Shown: positions 34,401 to 46,328, counted from the first letter of the stretch. The stretch: DNA of 64,000 nucleotides from Vicia villosa (GCF_029867415.1 NC_081185.1:27329293-27393292); one strand, 5' to 3'. Notes: generated by a model from the sequence alone, not told the origin. Translations and numbers: made by a program.

Positions 34401-36986
34401 GTTTAGTTCTTCGTCTAGAAATTCGTATCTAAGATCGGTAGGGAGTGTCTTCAGCTCTATAGCAGGTTTCTTTGGTCCAGGTATAGGATCAGGGGTTAAA
34501 GCTAAGCATTCACTCAGGTGGTTATCTTGATATTCCTCACGCCAGTTGTCATCTTCAAAAATTGGCGGCATAGGAATTCTTAGGGTTTCGGTTTCCTTAT
34601 TTGGTTCGGATTTTATTTCCTTGACACACTCGTCGATTATGTCAGCAGAACAGCATGTGTCAATTATAGAAGGTGCTTTTAGGAATTGGGAAAGGATAAA
34701 TTCTATTTTCTCTTCTCCTACTTCGAAAGTAAGCTTTCCTCGCTTTACATCTATAATTGCACCAGCGGTCGCTAAAAATGGTCTTCCTAAAATGATCGGG
34801 ATGTTAGAATCTTCTTGGATATCCATAATGATGAAGTCAGTCGGGATGTAGAATTGACCTACACGAACAGGGATATTCTCTAACATTCCTACAGGATATT
34901 TAACTGAACGGTCTGCTAGTTGAAGAGACATTCTTGTTGCTTTAAGCTCACCTAGATTGAGTTTCTTACAGGTCGAAAGAGGCATCAAACTAACACTAGC
35001 TCCTAAATCGCACAAGGCTTTCTCTATGATGGTTTTTCCAATTACGCAGGGTATAGAGAAACTACCAGGGTCTTTCAGTTTTGGAGGCATGTTATTTTGG
35101 ATGATAGCGCTACATTCAGCGGTAAGCGTTATAGTTTCGTTATCCTCGAGCTTCTTTTTGTTTGATAAGATTTCTTTTAAGAACTTAGCGTACGAAGGCA
35201 TCTCAGTTATGGCTTCTGTGAATGGTATGGTTATGTTTAATTGCTTCAGAAGTTCTACAAATCTTTTAAATTGCGCTTCGGTTTTTGATTTGGCTAATCT
35301 TTGAGGGTAAGGAATTGGTGGCTTATAAGGTGGGGGTGGAACATAAGCTTTCTCTTTTTCGGGTTCCACTTCGTTATTGTTCTCTTTAGTCTTAGCAGTT
35401 TGTTCGTCGGTTGTTTTCTTTTGGGTTTCCTTTGGCTCTTGTTGTGACATGGGTACGTTTTGGGTTCTAGGATCTATGGGTCCATCGTAATTAGTTCCAC
35501 TTCGTAGTGTTATCGCGTTCGCATGTCCTTTAGGATTAGGTTGTGGTTGAGCAGGAAACGTGCCAGCAGGGGCAGCAGTAGGTGCTTGTTGTTGAGCTAC
35601 TTGTGAGATTTGAGTTTCTAACATTTTGTTATGCGTAGCTAAAGCATCTACTTTGTTCGATAGTTGTTTTAGTTGCTCGCTATTGTGGATGTTTTGATTC
35701 AGGAAGTCTTTATTGGTTTGTTGTTGGGAAGCTATAAAGTTCTCCATCATGATTTCTAGGTTTGACTTCCTAGGGGTGTTTTGAGCAGCTACAGGCGCTT
35801 TTTGGTAGCCAGGTGGTACAGCAGGTGCTTGTCCAGGCGCGTACAACGCATTGTTGTTCTTATAAGAAAAGTTCGGGTGGTTTTTCCATCCAGGGTTGTA
35901 CGTGTTAGAGTAAGGGTTTCCTTGAGCGTAATTTACTTGATCAGATGGGACTCCAGTCAAGAGTTGGCATTCAGCAACTACATGCCCAGTCAATCCACAA
36001 ATCTCGCAGTTAGGTGCTACAGCGGCAGCGGTGGCTGAAGGAGTGATGGTTAAATTCTCGATCTTTTGAGTTAAAGCGTCTACTTTAGCGTTAACGCGGT
36101 CTATACCACTAATTTCGTACATTCCTCCTTTGGTTTGGGCTTTCTCTAGAGCGGCGCGTTCTCCTCCCCATTGGTAATGGTTTTGTGCCATGTTCTCTAT
36201 GAGTTTGTATGCTTCATCATGGGGTTTGTCCATTAATGCTCCGCCAGCAGCGGCATCTATAGTCATTTTAGTGTTATATAAGAGACCACCATAAAAGGTA
36301 TGGATGATCAGCCATGGCTCGAGTCCATGATGAGGGCATATTCTAAGCATGTCCTTGTAACGTTCCCAAGCTTCGAAAAGCGATTCGTTATCTTTCTGGG
36401 TAAATCCGTTGATTTGACCTCTAAGCATAGCAGTCTTGCTAGGCGGAAAGTATCTTGCTAAGAATACTCTCTTCAATTCGTCCCACGTAGTTATGGAATT
36501 GGACGGCAGGGATTGAAGCCACGCTCTCGCTCTATCTCTCAAGGAGAAAGGGAAAAGGCGTAATCGAATAGCTTCGGAACTAACGTTGTTGGCTTTGATA
36601 GTGTCGGCGTATTGCACGAACACGGATAAATGGAGATTGGGGTCGTCTACAGGGCTTCCAGAGAATTGATTCTGTTGAACAGCTTGGACCAGTGAAGGTT
36701 TCAGTTCGAAATTGTTCGCTTCAATCGCAGGTGGTGCGATACTTGAATGCGGTTCAGCGCGCGAAGGAGCGGCATAGTCTCTAAGAGGACGAATAGCAGC
36801 CATCTCTAACTTCGGGGTGATTTGATTGATTTGATCAGTAAAATTCAATTCCTGATTAATCGGAATTTCTGCTACTTCGGGAAGGTTGCGAGCTCGACGT
36901 TTAACGTTAATGAAACGTTCGATCTCGTTAATTCGTTGTATTAAGTCTCCTCCTTGTGAACAAGTATTTGGCATACAATCGTTCAA
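31482..36986 (-). CDS. gag-pol: Athila gag-pol polyprotein
   Basis: Intact 1834-aa polyprotein carrying all enzymes for retrotransposition. Gag core is at about residues 100-260 ([20 protein letters not shown]), with a zinc knuckle [14 protein letters not shown] near 326-340 (CX2CX4HX4C). An aspartic protease has CDLGAS near 658. Reverse transcriptase spans about 900-1180 with [10 protein letters not shown] and the catalytic FMDDF near 1086, a form typical of Athila rather than the usual YVDD. RNase H starts at CDASD near 1233 and includes TDHAA. Integrase has an HHCC finger near 1450-1500, then catalytic Asp in GIDFMGPFP (about 1535), Asp in ISDGGSHF and Glu in GQVEVSNRE (about 1630). No stop or shift is seen. 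The start ATG lies 66 bp after the primer-binding site. Confidence 0.95.
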   Translation of the reverse strand: MNDCMPNTCSQGGDLIQRINEIERFINVKRRARNLPEVAEIPINQELNFTDQINQITPKLEMAAIRPLRDYAAPSRAEPHSSIAPPAIEANNFELKPSLVQAVQQNQFSGSPVDDPNLHLSVFVQYADTIKANNVSSEAIRLRLFPFSLRDRARAWLQSLPSNSITTWDELKRVFLARYFPPSKTAMLRGQINGFTQKDNESLFEAWERYKDMLRICPHHGLEPWLIIHTFYGGLLYNTKMTIDAAAGGALMDKPHDEAYKLIENMAQNHYQWGGERAALEKAQTKGGMYEISGIDRVNAKVDALTQKIENLTITPSATAAAVAPNCEICGLTGHVVAECQLLTGVPSDQVNYAQGNPYSNTYNPGWKNHPNFSYKNNNALYAPGQAPAVPPGYQKAPVAAQNTPRKSNLEIMMENFIASQQQTNKDFLNQNIHNSEQLKQLSNKVDALATHNKMLETQISQVAQQQAPTAAPAGTFPAQPQPNPKGHANAITLRSGTNYDGPIDPRTQNVPMSQQEPKETQKKTTDEQTAKTKENNNEVEPEKEKAYVPPPPYKPPIPYPQRLAKSKTEAQFKRFVELLKQLNITIPFTEAITEMPSYAKFLKEILSNKKKLEDNETITLTAECSAIIQNNMPPKLKDPGSFSIPCVIGKTIIEKALCDLGASVSLMPLSTCKKLNLGELKATRMSLQLADRSVKYPVGMLENIPVRVGQFYIPTDFIIMDIQEDSNIPIILGRPFLATAGAIIDVKRGKLTFEVGEEKIEFILSQFLKAPSIIDTCCSADIIDECVKEIKSEPNKETETLRIPMPPIFEDDNWREEYQDNHLSECLALTPDPIPGPKKPAIELKTLPTDLRYEFLDEELNRPVIVNANLGRTETEKLLNVLRKYPTALGYNISDLKGISPSLCMHRIMLEDDSKTSREHQRRINPIMSDVVKKEIQKLLEAGIIYPISDSKWVSPVHVVPKKGGVTVITNAKGESVAQRTQTGWRMCIDYRKLNKATRKDHFPLPFIDQMLERLAKHSHFCYLDGYSGFFQIPIHPDDQEKTTFTCPYGTFAYRRMPFGLCNAPATFQRCMMAIFADFLDGIMEVFMDDFSVCGGNFETCLENLEMVLRRCVSVNLVLNWEKCHFMVRQGIVLGHIVSDRGIEVDKAKIEIIENLQPPKTVREIRSFLGHAGFYRRFIKDFSKITKPLTELLMKDAEFVFTDKCTEAFQTLKQALISAPIMQPPDWNEPFEIMCDASDYAVGAVLGQRKDKKLHVIYYASRTLDEAQMNYATTEKELLAVVFALDKFRSYLVGAKIIIYTDHAAIRYLLTKKDAKPRLLRWILLLQEFDLEIKDKKGTENVVADHLSRLENLKPEQVPIDDDFPYERLIAQLEANEFEPYRPNSETEKLAEIALARSDAPWYADFVNYLAAGVLPPDLSYQQKKKFFHDLKHYYWDDPLLFKRGPDGIFRRCVPEEEIRSIITHCHSAPCGGHHSTSRTCAKILQSGLFWPNLWKDVHFAILSCDRCQRTGNISRRDEMPQKGILEVEIFDVWGIDFMGPFPSSFGNQYILVAVDYVSKWIEAIASPTNDTRVVIKLFKNVIFPRFGVPRLVISDGGSHFISRILEKLLRKYGVNHRIATPYHPQTSGQVEVSNREIKQILEKTVAISRKDWSTKLNEALWAYRTAFKTPIGTTPFKLVYGKSCHLPVELEHKAYWAIKNLNLNYTAAGEKRLLDINELEELRQDAYENAKIYKERTKKWHDKRISRKNFSIGDKVLLFNSRLKLFPGKLRSRWSGPFEITNIFPSGAIEIKGETVKPFVVNGQRLKYYHHLEYDENIEVFKLDELPALSKK

Positions 36987-37051
36987 AAAGAAAGGGAAGA
37001 ATTTTCCTAGTCTCTACGGTGTAACAGTGAGTTACGATATCGACTTAAATA

Positions 37052-37070
37052 GTCCCCGGCAACGGCGCCA
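37052..37070 (-). other. Primer-binding site of the Athila element
   Basis: Minus strand TGGCGCCGTTGCCGGGGAC, seven bases after the 5' LTR end. I recall this as the tRNA-Asp-type site of Athila elements. Confidence 0.88.
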
Positions 37071-37077
37071 AAAACTT

Positions 37078-38807
37078 GATCGCGACTTTACGTGTCTATA
37101 AATCTGATAACTGCAAGTGCACAGTCGTGTCGTGTAGTTTTAAAAGATATCGAATCCACAGGGACTATGAATCGATCTACCGTTATCTAAGGTTACTATG
37201 TAAAGCTAGGAGTACTAAAATTTCGATTGTTCCTAAGGGAAAGTGATTGTGAGAAAATAAAGAATAATAATAAAAGACAGGTGTCAGTATGTATTTCGTT
37301 TAACTAAAGGCAATCCGAAGGTTCATTGGCTTTTGCATAATTAAATTAAAAATCTTTACTAATTCCAATTGATTAAAAATCCTCGTCTCAAACTTTCGCT
37401 CTGTTGATTCAGACTACTATCCTAATCCTAATGTACGCTTTCGCCATCCCATTAGATTTTAGAAGAGCTTTTTGGAAACAATGTAATTAATAAAATGCCT
37501 ATTTTACGAGGTTGTTATCTATTTAAATCTCCTAATCTCAAACTTTCGCTCTGTTGACTCGGAACATGCTAATATCCCTAACGTACGCTTTCGCCATCCC
37601 GCTCGAGTGTAAAAACAATTTTTGAAAATAAATAAGTTCCAATTAGTTTTAATACGCTTTCGCCGTCCTTAAAACTAATGTCCTATGTCTACTATCCAGT
37701 TAAAGATCTCAAACTTTCGCTCTATTGATTTTAACCTTTGACCGTCCTAATCCCTCAAACTTTCGCTCTATTGGTTTTAAGACTTACTAATTAAACTAGA
37801 CATATAAACCAAAAATAAGTGATAATTAATAAAACATAATTTAAGCCAATTTATTTCGGATCCCTACGGTTAACTTACTTTACATACCGACACCTTTAGT
37901 ATTTTAGCCAGACATATTAATACGATTAAACATACATATATTGGTTCGGTTCATAATAATAAGCATATTAAATGGCATATAATATATCATGCAGATAAAT
38001 AATATAAATAAGGCGGTGAATAAAAAAACCTGAATTAAAATAAATCTGGATTGAATTGAATCTTGAAGTACTCGAACTTCCACCACAGGTTGGCTGGATC
38101 GTTCTTCGGAATTTAAATGGCAGAAAATAAAAACAAGGAAAATAAAGCGATAAATCTAACGTAAGGCTAGATCTATAAAAAGTTCACAACAATTTCCAGT
38201 GTAGAAATCGTTGTGAGAAAATAGACGGTTAAATGAAAACAGAATAAGGAAAAACAGTTCGCGGTACAATTTCGGCAGCACTTCGTTGGCAGGAAATCGG
38301 ACAGATTGAAGTGAGATAGCAGGTCCTATTTATAGGAGGGGATTTGCAGTTGCTTTGCGTGAAAAGAGGAGATTCTGCAGACTTGGACGTGGAGACGTGC
38401 GTCTCCTATTCTTCAGGAATACTTGAGACGTGCGTCTCAAGTGGAGAGGATTTAGGGAGGTGGAGACGTGCGTCTCCCTTTTTGCTGAGGTGGCAGAGAC
38501 GTGCGTCTCTGCTTACTAGTGTGGCCTGGGTTGCTTTCCTTCGTGGGCTGGATTGCTCTTTTGGGCCTTTTTGGGTCCTAATTGCACCCTTCTTTCATTA
38601 CAGCACCCCTTTTCGTCTTTTAAGCATAAATATTGGTCATTTAAGCTCGATTTTCTTTCCTTTTCGCAAATAGTCGTAATTGAAGTGTAAAACCTGAAAC
38701 AAAGCAAATACACGCGTAATATCATAATAAATTGACATAATAAATGGAAAATGCTATAAATATCTATGGATTTTAGGCTAAATATACGATATAAAATCGT
38801 GTTATCA
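37078..38807 (-). repeat. 5' LTR of the Athila element
   Basis: Same length and content as 24801-26530. In transcription order: TGATAACACG start at 38807, palindromes at 38496-38509, 38463-38476, 38425-38438 and 38392-38405, TATA box at 38335-38326, end CGCGATCA at 37078. This copy would drive the element RNA. Confidence 0.93.
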
Positions 38808-39321
38808 CTTATTTCGGAAATGCATTTCTGAAAATACCATTTCGGAAGTTCATTTCTGAAAATACCATTTCGGAAGTTCATTTCCGAAATATTGCGCGTT
38901 TTGCAGATTAAGCAAAACAGCCCCCTCCCCCATTCATTTACCCTAATTCAACATCAAACACAACCCCAGAGAAATTTTGTGCAAACACCTCCATTCTCAT
39001 CAATTGGTAAGCATTTTGAGTTTTAGATCTATGATTAAAATTCATATTAGGGTGTTTACAAATAGCAAAAAATGTATTAGATTAGGTTGGTACTGATATT
39101 TAGGTTGTTTAGAATGTGTAAACATAGTTTTGAACTTTGTTTTGGGGGTCTGCCATGGAAGTTGCAGAAAACTTCCTCGCAGGGGTGTTTCGGAAGTTCA
39201 TTTCCGAAAACACCTCCATTCCCAGTTTCGAAAATGAACTTCCGAATTGTATCTGAAGTGCAATTTTTTTAGTTCTTAATGTTGTCTCGCTTATTAATCC
39301 ATTTCAATTGTTTTCAGGAAC
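38808..39321 (+). other. MULE sequence upstream of the MAIN-like gene, with a probable 5'UTR intron
   Basis: Starts with the Athila target duplicate CTTAT, then three TTTCGGAA..TTTCCGAAA-type palindromes (38814-38890). A 5'UTR intron is plausible from GT at 39007 (CAATTG|GTAAGC) to AG at 39317 (TTTTCAG|GAAC), five bases before the ATG at 39322. A further palindrome lies inside that intron near 39188-39210. Confidence 0.55.
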
Positions 39322-39708
39322 ATGTCAGATAACCAAGCACGCATCAGACAGGGTAGAGAGACCCAGATTGCGTCGGCTAGACGCGAGCGGGCGGCGGCGT
39401 AGCTGGCGTCGACACAGGGACGGGGGCAGGACCGGGGACGTTGTGTGTGAGTTCCCGTGGAGATGGACGAGGGTACCTCTACATCTGGATCGAGGAGTCG
39501 TCTGGCTCGGGTATCTTCTTCCCGCCAGCGAGAGGAGGAGGAGGAGGAGGTGGCAGTGTCATACCACGAGGCGGAGGAGGTACCGGATGTTGACCCTCCA
39601 CTCGGGGAGGAGGATGAGCAGAAGGAGGGCTACCCGGGAGGGTCCAGTGACACTTCCGTGCTGCTTACCTACCGCGAGCACGTCGCTCGCCGTATCTGGG
39701 AGGAAGAG
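39322..39708 (+). pseudogene. MAIN-like gene, exon 1
   Basis: Starts at ATG after a probable spliced 5'UTR. Two in-frame stops precede the open part from 39457, which encodes a low-complexity acidic region (REEEEEEVAVSYHEAEEV). It ends at GAAGAG|GTATTT, in phase with exon 2. Confidence 0.7.
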
Positions 39709-39823
39709 GTATTTTTTATAATTTGCCCGACTACATTATTTAACTATTTATAATTTAGACGTTTATTCAATATTTTCTTAACAGTCTACTTAACATACTT
39801 TTTTATTTGTTTTTTTGTAACAG

Positions 39824-40528
39824 GAGAGAGAGCCATTGAAAATGGTGAACCACGTCCGGAAGGTTTTCAGTCTGTTTAAACCGACTACCGAGTGGTTTAA
39901 CGATGCGGTGAGAGCTTCAGGGCTTAGTGGGCTCTGCATGACGGGGTATTCCACCATCAGCTACGACATGCAGGGGGCCTTTGTGGAGCGGTGGCACAAG
40001 GAGACGTCTTCTTTCCACTTACCGGTTAGGGAGATGACGATCACCTTGCATGATGTGCAGTGTCTTCTCCAACTGCCGATCAGGGGGGCGCTGTTGACCT
40101 ACTCCCGGATCCAGAGGGTCGAAGCCAGTCAGTGGATGGCGCTCTATTTGGGTATGGAGCCCGAAGTTGCTGACTATGAGTGCATCACGACATTTGAGCC
40201 TCATATCCGGTTCACCACACTGAGCCGCTATTTCGAGCACCACCTGGTGGCGACGGCCGAAGCCCAGGATGCGGGTGACGATCTATTTACACATTATCAC
40301 CGTGGTTGCGCTCTCCGGTGCTGGTACATGCATGTGGTAGGCACTGCGATCTTTGTGGACAAGAGTGCGAGGTACGTCGACGTGACCTACCTCCGCTACT
40401 TCATGGACTTGACCATCATTCACCAGTGGAACTGGGGGGCAGCTACTCTGGCTTACCTATACCAGAAGCTGAATGAGGGCTCCAACTGGAGAACGAGACA
40501 GTTGACTGGATCTTGCACACCACTCACG
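39824..40528 (+). pseudogene. MAIN-like gene, exon 2 (plant mobile domain)
   Basis: Open exon between TTGTAACAG| and CTCACG|GTACGT encoding most of the mobile domain: LSGLCMTGYSTISYDMQ, SSFHLPVREMTITLHDVQCL, CALRCWYMHVVGTAIFVDKS and FMDLTIIHQWNWGAATLAYL. It carries no stop. Confidence 0.82.
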
Positions 40529-41050
40529 GTACGTTTCATTTTAATTTTTTCGTATTTGTGTTTCGTATTTACTTATGCTTCGTATATATTTATGTTTCTG
40601 TCGCGGGGAAAAATCGTATCTTTTTTTGGGATGAGTCACCTGATCCCTTCTTTGGGCTCGAGTGCTTAAAAAAATGATTTTTCTTTTGTTCCGACCAAAC
40701 TTTTTATTGTCTCCAAAGTAGGAAAAGGAAAAAAGCTGCAATAACCTTAAAAGTGGGGGAGAGATTCCGGGTAAGAGGGTTGGTTATACGAAGGGAAGGT
40801 ATTAGCACCCAACGTATCTATAGTACTCTATAGGTTTCTTTGCTATGTTTTTCATTCCATGTTATTGAGGGGTTCTTGTGAAATAGGTGGGAAACTAAGG
40901 TGTTTGTTTGATTATGCTCGCAAAGATCATCGTGATCCTCTGCATACATATCCCTTAGAGGGAATCAGAGCATCTGTAGCTCGGGGTCTACGGGTGATAA
41001 GGTTTGAGTGGTTTGAGGGAGAAGTTTTGCTCGCCAAGGATACGACCTTG

Positions 41051-41103
41051 TGCCTACGTATTCTCAAAGGGATGTTGAGAAAGTCAGAGCAATCGTAGTT
41101 CCC
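41051..41103 (-). promoter_or_regulatory. Conserved Tat LTR core motif (reversed) in the solo LTR
   Basis: Reverse strand reads 'gggaactacgattgctctga' and then 'gaatacgtaggca', matching the cores at 10101-10143 and 14424-14468. Confidence 0.6.
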
Positions 41104-41269
41104 ACTTATGCTTGTGGAAGCAAAGGAAAAGAGACAAATGTCATCTCAATGTTCGATGTATCTAATCTATATCATCACATACATCTGTTTGTTTTTTGTT
41201 TGAAATTTTTTCATTATAAGCCCTGGGCTGTGCCACTTATGGCGCTTAGAATGAAAAATATGTTTTTTG

Positions 41270-41465
41270 TTTAACAAGCCTTGTGGCGAAAACTTTCAAT
41301 GAAGTCAGCCTTGTGACAAAAAGTTTTGATTAATCAGCCAGCCTCGTGGCAAAAGTTTCAATGAAGTCAGCCTTGTGACAAAAACTTTGATTAATCAGCC
41401 AGTATGGTGGCAAAAGGGTTTGATTGATTAGCCAGCCTTGTGGCAAAAAAAGTTTGATTGATTGA
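41270..41465. repeat. Tandem repeat 'cagccttgtggcaaaa' in the solo LTR
   Basis: At least six units of a 30-35 bp repeat with 'agcc(a)..tg.gacaaaa..ttgatt'. Confidence 0.8.
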
Positions 41466-41559
41466 TTGTTTGTGATGATATAGAAGAGATACTCCTTTCA
41501 TAGAGATGAAAAATGTCTAATCTCCTAGGGTATTTGTTTGGATATTGGGGATGCTTATA

Positions 41560-41840
41560 AGAAGCCCGTGGGTCCTTGTACGAAGCCCAAGAGGAGGCTA
41601 TCCGAGGGTCCTTGCATTGTAAGCCCGAGAGGAGGCTATGGGAGGGACAATCCAGGGTCCTTGCATTGTAAGCCCAAGAGGAGGCTATGGAAGGGACAAG
41701 TCGTTTGTACGAAGCCCAAGAGGAGGCGTGGTATAGTTGGTTTGAGCTCTTAGAGCGATTTCACCGGGAAACCATACTCTATGTCCTAACCTAAACTAGG
41801 GAGAGATTCTTTGCACGAAGCCCAATAGGAGGCTATGGGG
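41560..41840. repeat. Repeat 'gaagcccaagaggaggcta' in the solo LTR
   Basis: Six copies of an approximately 20-bp core, several with 'gggtccttgcattgta' before it, at irregular 35-65 bp spacing; the last copy lies near 41817. Confidence 0.75.
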
Positions 41841-42919
41841 AACCTAGTGTTGTACTAAGTTGAACAAGTATATATAACACAATCACAAATATGAACAAGT
41901 ACGAACAAATATGAACAAGTACATGAACAAATATGAAAAGTTATATGAACAGTTATACATGGCAAAGTGTGTGTATATAATGGAGTTTATGAAGGAAATA
42001 TACCTGTAAGCATGATCTATTTGTATACACGGGGGCTCGGGACTCATACTCGGGGAGAGGCCCATTTGAGTTTATTCAAAGCTATGTAAACAAATATTTA
42101 CAAAGGGCTTGGGACTTATACCTACATGGAGGCCCATGGTATTTTTGGAAAGATTTAAAGAAAACCTTCATTTTTGATTTGTGATTCAAGGTTAAAAATC
42201 AAACTGATCGAGGTATTTACAAAAAGGTGTATGTACAATGAAATACCTAATTTCATGTAAAGGAATGGGACTTATACCTACATGGAGGCCCAGGTATTTT
42301 TGAAGAAAAACCCTAATTCTTGATCTTGTTATTCGAGGGTTTAAATCAAATCGATCGAAGTATAAAAGGTAGGTATATATACAATGAAAAACCTAAATTT
42401 ATACAAAGGAATGGGGCTTATACCATAAGGGATGCCCAGGAGGTTTTGAAAATCAATTGATCAATCCAAAAAGATTTAATCAAGAGTTTTTTTGAAAAGA
42501 AAACTAAAAAGAGATGGTTTATCGTTTTGAAGAAAACTGTGATCGTTTGTTTTAAAACAGTTTAAAATTTTGAAAAAAAATCAAATTAATTAAGATAAAC
42601 ACAAAGATTATACTTAATTAACACCTAAATGATTAGGGTTTGATCACAAAATATTTACAAATGATTAAGTTTGAAAAATCAAATGAAAAAACAATATTTA
42701 AAGTATTTAAAAACACTTAAAAATATGTCATTTTAAACTTAATTAAAAATGTATTAAATAAATATATTTTTGTGATTTTTTTTGATATTCATAAAATACA
42801 TATATAAAATAAGAAGTGTGTAAAAAATGAATAAAAAATGAGTTAATTTGATAGGTTAAAATAATTGATGAAGTTGTGAAGAAAAATAAGAAAAATAGTG
42901 TTAAAAAATTAGGTTTTGT

Positions 42920-42991
42920 CTTCCAAAGGGCTTGAACCCACGCCCTTGTGTTTACCATTCAAAAACATTGCCAACTGGACCACGCGCGTGG
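42920..42991 (-). other. tRNA-like sequence with Pol III A and B boxes
   Basis: On the minus strand TGGTCCAGTTGG (42982-42971) fits an A box and GGGTTCAAGCCC (42939-42928) fits a B box, 31 bases apart. The arms do not fold into a convincing full tRNA, so this is a tRNA-derived (SINE-like) remnant or chance, not a tRNA gene. A CCACGCGCGTGG palindrome adjoins it (42980-42991). Confidence 0.4.
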
Positions 42992-45576
42992 TCTGTTTAA
43001 CATTTGCAACGAATCAATTATATTTTTGAATCAATTTCTAATTTCAGTTTCAAAAATCAGGCGCCAAGAACACAACCCTAATTTGAATTTGAAAATTCTG
43101 AAAACTGAATTGTTTGGATCAAGTGAATAGCCTATCTTGCTCGATTTTTCACAAGGAACATGATGGTGATCTTTAATTTCATTTATTTTTGCTCTAAGGT
43201 GGTTAATTTTCTGATGAACACGAAGAACCCTAATTCTATGATTCAATCTGAAATCGTGTATGTGCTAGTTATGATGCAATTGATTGAGGGTTAATGATCC
43301 TCATAGGTGCAGAAACAAGATGGTATATCAATATTTAGTTTATGATGCATGTATGTATGAGTTTGAAGTTCAAGAGAGCTTACCTTAAAAATGGCAAAAC
43401 TGGAAATCGAATTCTGCAAATGAGAGGTTCCAGGTGTTGTTTCTTGATCTGGATATCATCAATGGACCTTATGGAACATGTTTGAATGCTTGGAACAGTC
43501 TGAATTCACCTGAGCAAGGCCATGGAACCTGATCTGCAGTTGCTTCAAGTATGAATCGAGCTTGATGATTATGAGGTTACAGATCATATGTGAGTGTTTG
43601 GATAGTTCATATGTGATATATATGAGGTGTTGGAAGTGTTAGTTTGGACAGAATTGAGCTTGTGTGGATTTTGGCATGATGAGGCTCATTTTATGCATAT
43701 TTGGGAAGTGAAGAGTGATTCTGAGATTTTGATGTTTTTGGGGTGTGTGAATGGATCAAACACATCACATTTGATGTTTATGAGATGTTAGAACCCTCAC
43801 TTTGCTTAGAAATTGCAAGAGATGGAAATTGCAATTCTCCCTCTTTGAAACTCATGAAACTTGCAACTTAAGAAAGAAGAGAGAAAACCTAAGATTATGA
43901 GGTTTTGGTGTGATTTGAAGAGTGGAAATGACCTCTATTTATAGGCCAAGGATTATGAATGCAGAGCTTTGCAAGTTGATCAAAGAATGGTGATTTGGCA
44001 TTTGGAGATAAAATGGAATCTTTACATTTAATGCAAATGGTTAAAAGTGACTAAACCATGGTTAAATCTCCAAGCTTCTTATCCTCTTCCATTCTGATCT
44101 TCAAATCAGAAAATATCTCTCAATTATTGCATTGGTGCATCATTACTTGCATTATAGGTCATATAGTATTGAAACTTAGTGAAAATGGTTTGAAATTTCA
44201 AGTGAAAATGATCACTAAATGCATAATTCAAAGCCATGGCTATGCTCCATATTTTTTCATGCTCTTGGACATTTTGGAAAGCTCATGTTACACACTTCAA
44301 AACCCTAGTTGAAAGTTTCTTCAAGACCTTTAAGGAAATGGGTGAAAAAGATCCATGAACTTTGAAGAAAATGAGATTTTAAGTGAAATTTTCAAAAGAT
44401 ACCAACTTTGAAGCTCCATATCTCTTAAATGTTTGACCTTTTGGAAAATCATTTTATGTGACAAAGTTGTTTATTGGATCAAAATCTACAACTTTCATGT
44501 TGGAAGTTTTTTTCATTTTGGAGGTGAAATTTTGAGTTATTCCCTTCCAAAGTTTGGAAAAAACCATTGAAAAACACTTAGAAATTTTTTCTAAGTATAA
44601 AAGTTAAACTTTGACTTTTTGATTCTTGATTGATTTTCTTGATTTTTCTTGATCAAATGACTTCATATATCATATATTGATGATTTAAAACTTCAAAAGT
44701 CATGGTTGACCAAAATTCCCCAAAAGTCAATGGTGATCTTGTACAGTTGACTTTTTCAGACGAATCGCGTTTCTGGAGATTTCAAATGAACCAAGCTATC
44801 CTCACCAAATGAATGGTATGAATGGATAATATTGAGTCATTAGAGGATATTGAGCCATGGATTGAGTTGTGGCACCATGTCCTGATTAAAAAGTCAGTTG
44901 TTCAGATGAATTAGGTCAAAAACCCTAATTGTCGACCAGATGAAATTGATGTCTGTAGGTCTTGAATTGAGATACAATTTCCATTGTATATTGTCATAGG
45001 GATCATTTGAAGATGATTGAAACCTTTGATTGACTTCCTGGGGATTTTTAGGGTTTCCCAAATGTGATCCCTGATTTCAGTCCCTGATAGTGTAAAACCT
45101 TATTCTGATGATTTGAAATTTCACTGTTGATCAATCCTTGTGTAGGAGATGTCTTGAGTCAATAGATTAGGACAAAATGATGCACTTGGGGTCTTGAGGT
45201 CATGTCCCAAGTCATTAGGTCAAATCCTGAGCAAAAGTCAGGAGTATGCTATCTTCAGTAAAAACCCTAATTTGGTTGATTCAAAGTTGTTGAGCTTATT
45301 GAAGTGAATCTTTGAGGACCAAATGTTGGTTGTTGATGAAGATAGTTCTTTTGAGATGAAATGAGACCAAAACCCTAATTGGTTGTTGCTTGTACTGATG
45401 AGTGTTTCTTGATTAAACCCTGCTGAGCACAAGTAGCAAACACAAGCTATGCAATTTGTTAGAGATGCAAATGATGCATATGCAAATGATATGAAGTGGT
45501 ATCTTAGGTCAAAAATTGGGGTATGACAGTTTCGTATTTACTTACGGTACGTTATATTATCGTGTTTGTGTTTTAG

Positions 45577-46328
45577 AGCTGGATCATCTCTTACTTCTCT
45601 CGGATCCACGGCTTTCACATTGATCCTGAGTACGTTGACGCCATGCCCAGAGCCGCCAGATACGTTCTCCAAAGGGGAACAATGCGGTGGGACCATACCG
45701 TGGGTACCTGGACCGCACGATGCACGATGACGTCACCTGGAGGCCATTCAGCGACTACACTAAGGTTGTCCCCTTTGACGGCATATCTTTATATTCTGGC
45801 TGGTTGGCATGCGGGACCAGCATCATGGTCCGGTATCTCCCTAAGCGGTGCATGTGGCAGTTCGGATTTGTGCAGATGATACCCAGGTCACCTTTTGAGG
45901 CTGCTCCCAACACACTGACCCGAGTGCAGCTCGCTGCCATATTTGAGGATTGGGAGCATCATGTGGTATCGGAGGAGTATCGTCGCATTCGGGTCACCCA
46001 GGACTGGCACGGCGTGGAGGGGTATGTCACATGGTTCTATCGGGTGTCACATCCTCTGCTGACACCCGACGCTCCCGGCGCTCCTAGGCCAGCACACGAG
46101 GAGATTCTAGAGAACCAGCAGGCCGAGGATGACCACGCCATTGATCTCCTGCCGATCTGCCAGCGGATAGAGATGCTTGGGCGGGACGCGTTGGATCGAG
46201 GTGGCGTTCATCAGGGCGGTCCAGAGGCAGTCGCCGTGATGGAGATGATCGTCACTGATGCGGGCTGTGCGGCGACATACAGGCGGCAGAGGAGGTCCCA
46301 AGGAGAGAGGGTTAGGCATACCCAGTAG
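45577..46328 (+). pseudogene. MAIN-like gene, exon 3
   Basis: Follows TTTGTGTTTTAG|. The first 100 bases read SWIISYFSRIHGFHID; from about 45676 the frame drops by one base and continues MGPYRGYLDRTMHDDVTWRP to the TAG at 46326-46328. The tail is helical (EMIVTDAGCAATYRRQRR). A one-base loss in AAAGGGGAA is the simplest cause. Confidence 0.78.

Larger units (their letters stand above)
24801..38807 (-). mobile_element. Athila-lineage Ty3/gypsy retrotransposon, complete
   Basis: A 14,007-bp element on the minus strand with 1730-bp LTRs at 37078-38807 (5') and 24801-26530 (3'), starting TGATAACACG and ending CGCGATCA. CTTAT at 24796-24800 and 38808-38812 is the target duplication. The primer-binding site TGGCGCCGTTGCCGGGGAC and the single gag-pol frame with FMDDF in RT are typical of Athila. 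After pol come two paralogous ORFs (29708-31096, 27560-28915). By eye the LTRs differ at two positions, about 0.1 percent. With a commonly used plant rate near 1.3e-8 per site per year that is some tens of thousands of years. All three long frames are open, so it may be autonomous. Confidence 0.92.
40599..45528 (-). mobile_element. Solo LTR of an Ogre/Tat-type element (4930 bp)
   Basis: Reads on the minus strand from TGTCATACCCCAATTTTT (end at 45528) to ..CCCCGCGACA (40599), ends shared in form with elements 2 and 1. GTTTC at 40594-40598 and 45529-45533 is an exact target duplication. No internal region is present, so it arose by LTR-LTR recombination. It lies inside the second intron of the MAIN-like gene; the intron borders are intact and the original intron would be about 120 bp. 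It contains the reversed Tat LTR core (41051-41103) and two families of short repeats. No protein gene is supported in it. Confidence 0.88.
39322..46328 (+). pseudogene. MAIN-like plant mobile domain gene, disrupted
   Basis: Three exons are recognised: 39322-39708, 39824-40528 and 45577-46328. The second intron is split by a 4.9 kb solo LTR. The protein belongs to the plant mobile domain family (MAIN/MAIL type, aminotransferase-like fold, found in host MAIN genes and in mobile elements), with FNDAVRASGLSGL, TSSFHLP and ITLHDVQCLLQLPIRG. Damage: TAG at 39400-39402 and TGA at 39448-39450 in exon 1 (translation could restart at 39457), and a frame change of minus one near 45676 in a G-run of exon 3. 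Host MAIN proteins act in the nucleus to silence transposons; a role for this copy is not supported. Its place inside a MULE suggests a transposon-carried domain. Confidence 0.8.

Noticed and set aside
42920..42991. A functional tRNA gene
   Set aside because: A and B boxes are present but the acceptor and anticodon arms do not pair convincingly.
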